Shown: piece after piece, positions 63,997-64,000 of the stretch
Position numbering within the stretch: the first letter of the stretch is position 1
How the letters are laid out: the number at the start of each line of letters is the position of its first letter
Assembly (NCBI RefSeq): GCF_900129765.1
Contig: NZ_FQWU01000004.1
Location: 124,001 to 188,000, forward strand
DNA: 64,000 nucleotides
Direction: 5' to 3'
Source: Massilia sp. CF038
GTDB taxonomy: Bacteria > Pseudomonadota > Gammaproteobacteria > Burkholderiales > Burkholderiaceae_D
Made by a program: the position numbers and the translations under genes
Notes under the pieces: generated by a model
Told to the model about the DNA's origin: nothing
Databases searched by the model: none
What the model saw: the letters and a program-made list of their open reading frames with translations, nothing else

Positions 63997-64000
63997 CAAG

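Overview
The window is a stretch of high-GC chromosome from a Gram-negative betaproteobacterium. It most resembles the Oxalobacteraceae (Massilia/Duganella/Janthinobacterium group). The assignment rests on gene content (pcnB-folK-panB, hemH next to grpE-dnaK-dnaJ, recN-nadK, a PEP-CTERM secreted protein, pcm-rhodanese-tolC) and on the intergenic repeat families; no rRNA or marker search was possible. I saw no tRNA, rRNA, CRISPR array, phage or insertion sequence.

Layout. 1-3.9 kb: end of a HAD phosphatase gene, then pcnB, folK, a DUF486 membrane protein, panB and thpR. 3.9-21.1 kb: a catecholate siderophore locus. A leftward operon (TonB receptor, DAHP synthase, MFS exporter) and a rightward ten-gene operon (isochorismate synthase, DHB-AMP ligase, isochorismatase/ArCP, single-module NRPS, ferric-siderophore reductase, periplasmic binding protein, two permeases, ATPase, DHB dehydrogenase) diverge from a region where two Fur-like boxes each overlap the -35 of a divergent promoter. 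The NRPS has C-A-PCP-TE architecture, and its binding-pocket code, as I read it, suggests a basic amino acid (probably lysine) rather than serine. This predicts an amide-linked DHB-lysine compound, for example azotochelin-like, instead of enterobactin.

21.1-30.1 kb: a putrescine/GABA catabolic cluster (PuuC-like ALDH, Na+/solute symporter, SpuC-like aminotransferase, PuuA, PuuD, GabD) without a PuuB-type oxidase. A perfect FNR-type palindrome lies upstream of puuD, and an unusual 300-bp AAAATCG-rich non-coding tract precedes gabD. 30-36.7 kb: MazG-like pyrophosphohydrolase, carbonic anhydrase, and the dnaJ/dnaK/grpE heat-shock genes read leftward with sigma-32-like promoters, then hemH. 36.9-42.3 kb: a DesKR-like two-component system, an outer-membrane barrel protein, a stand-alone EF-Tu domain-III-like protein, recN and nadK; hrcA is not seen.

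42.4-54.7 kb: small stress and housekeeping genes (two VOC proteins, a DUF3667 protein, OsmC), a four-gene phosphorelay (GAF/PAS kinase, receiver, Hpt, receiver with a novel N-terminus), tolC, rhodanese, pcm, a TetR regulator, a PEP-CTERM protein and a subtilisin. 54.9-59.3 kb: a 7TMR-DISM kinase with an OmpR-type regulator, a divergent GT51-like protein, a 58-residue conserved small protein and a membrane protein. 59.3-64 kb: a copper-resistance locus, with cueR-copA leftward and copZ, a Met/His-rich periplasmic protein and a CusC-like outer-membrane factor rightward, diverging from two CueR-type operators.

Many genes overlap by 1-4 bases (ATGA/GTGA), so translational coupling is common. Two short intergenic repeat families recur between genes.
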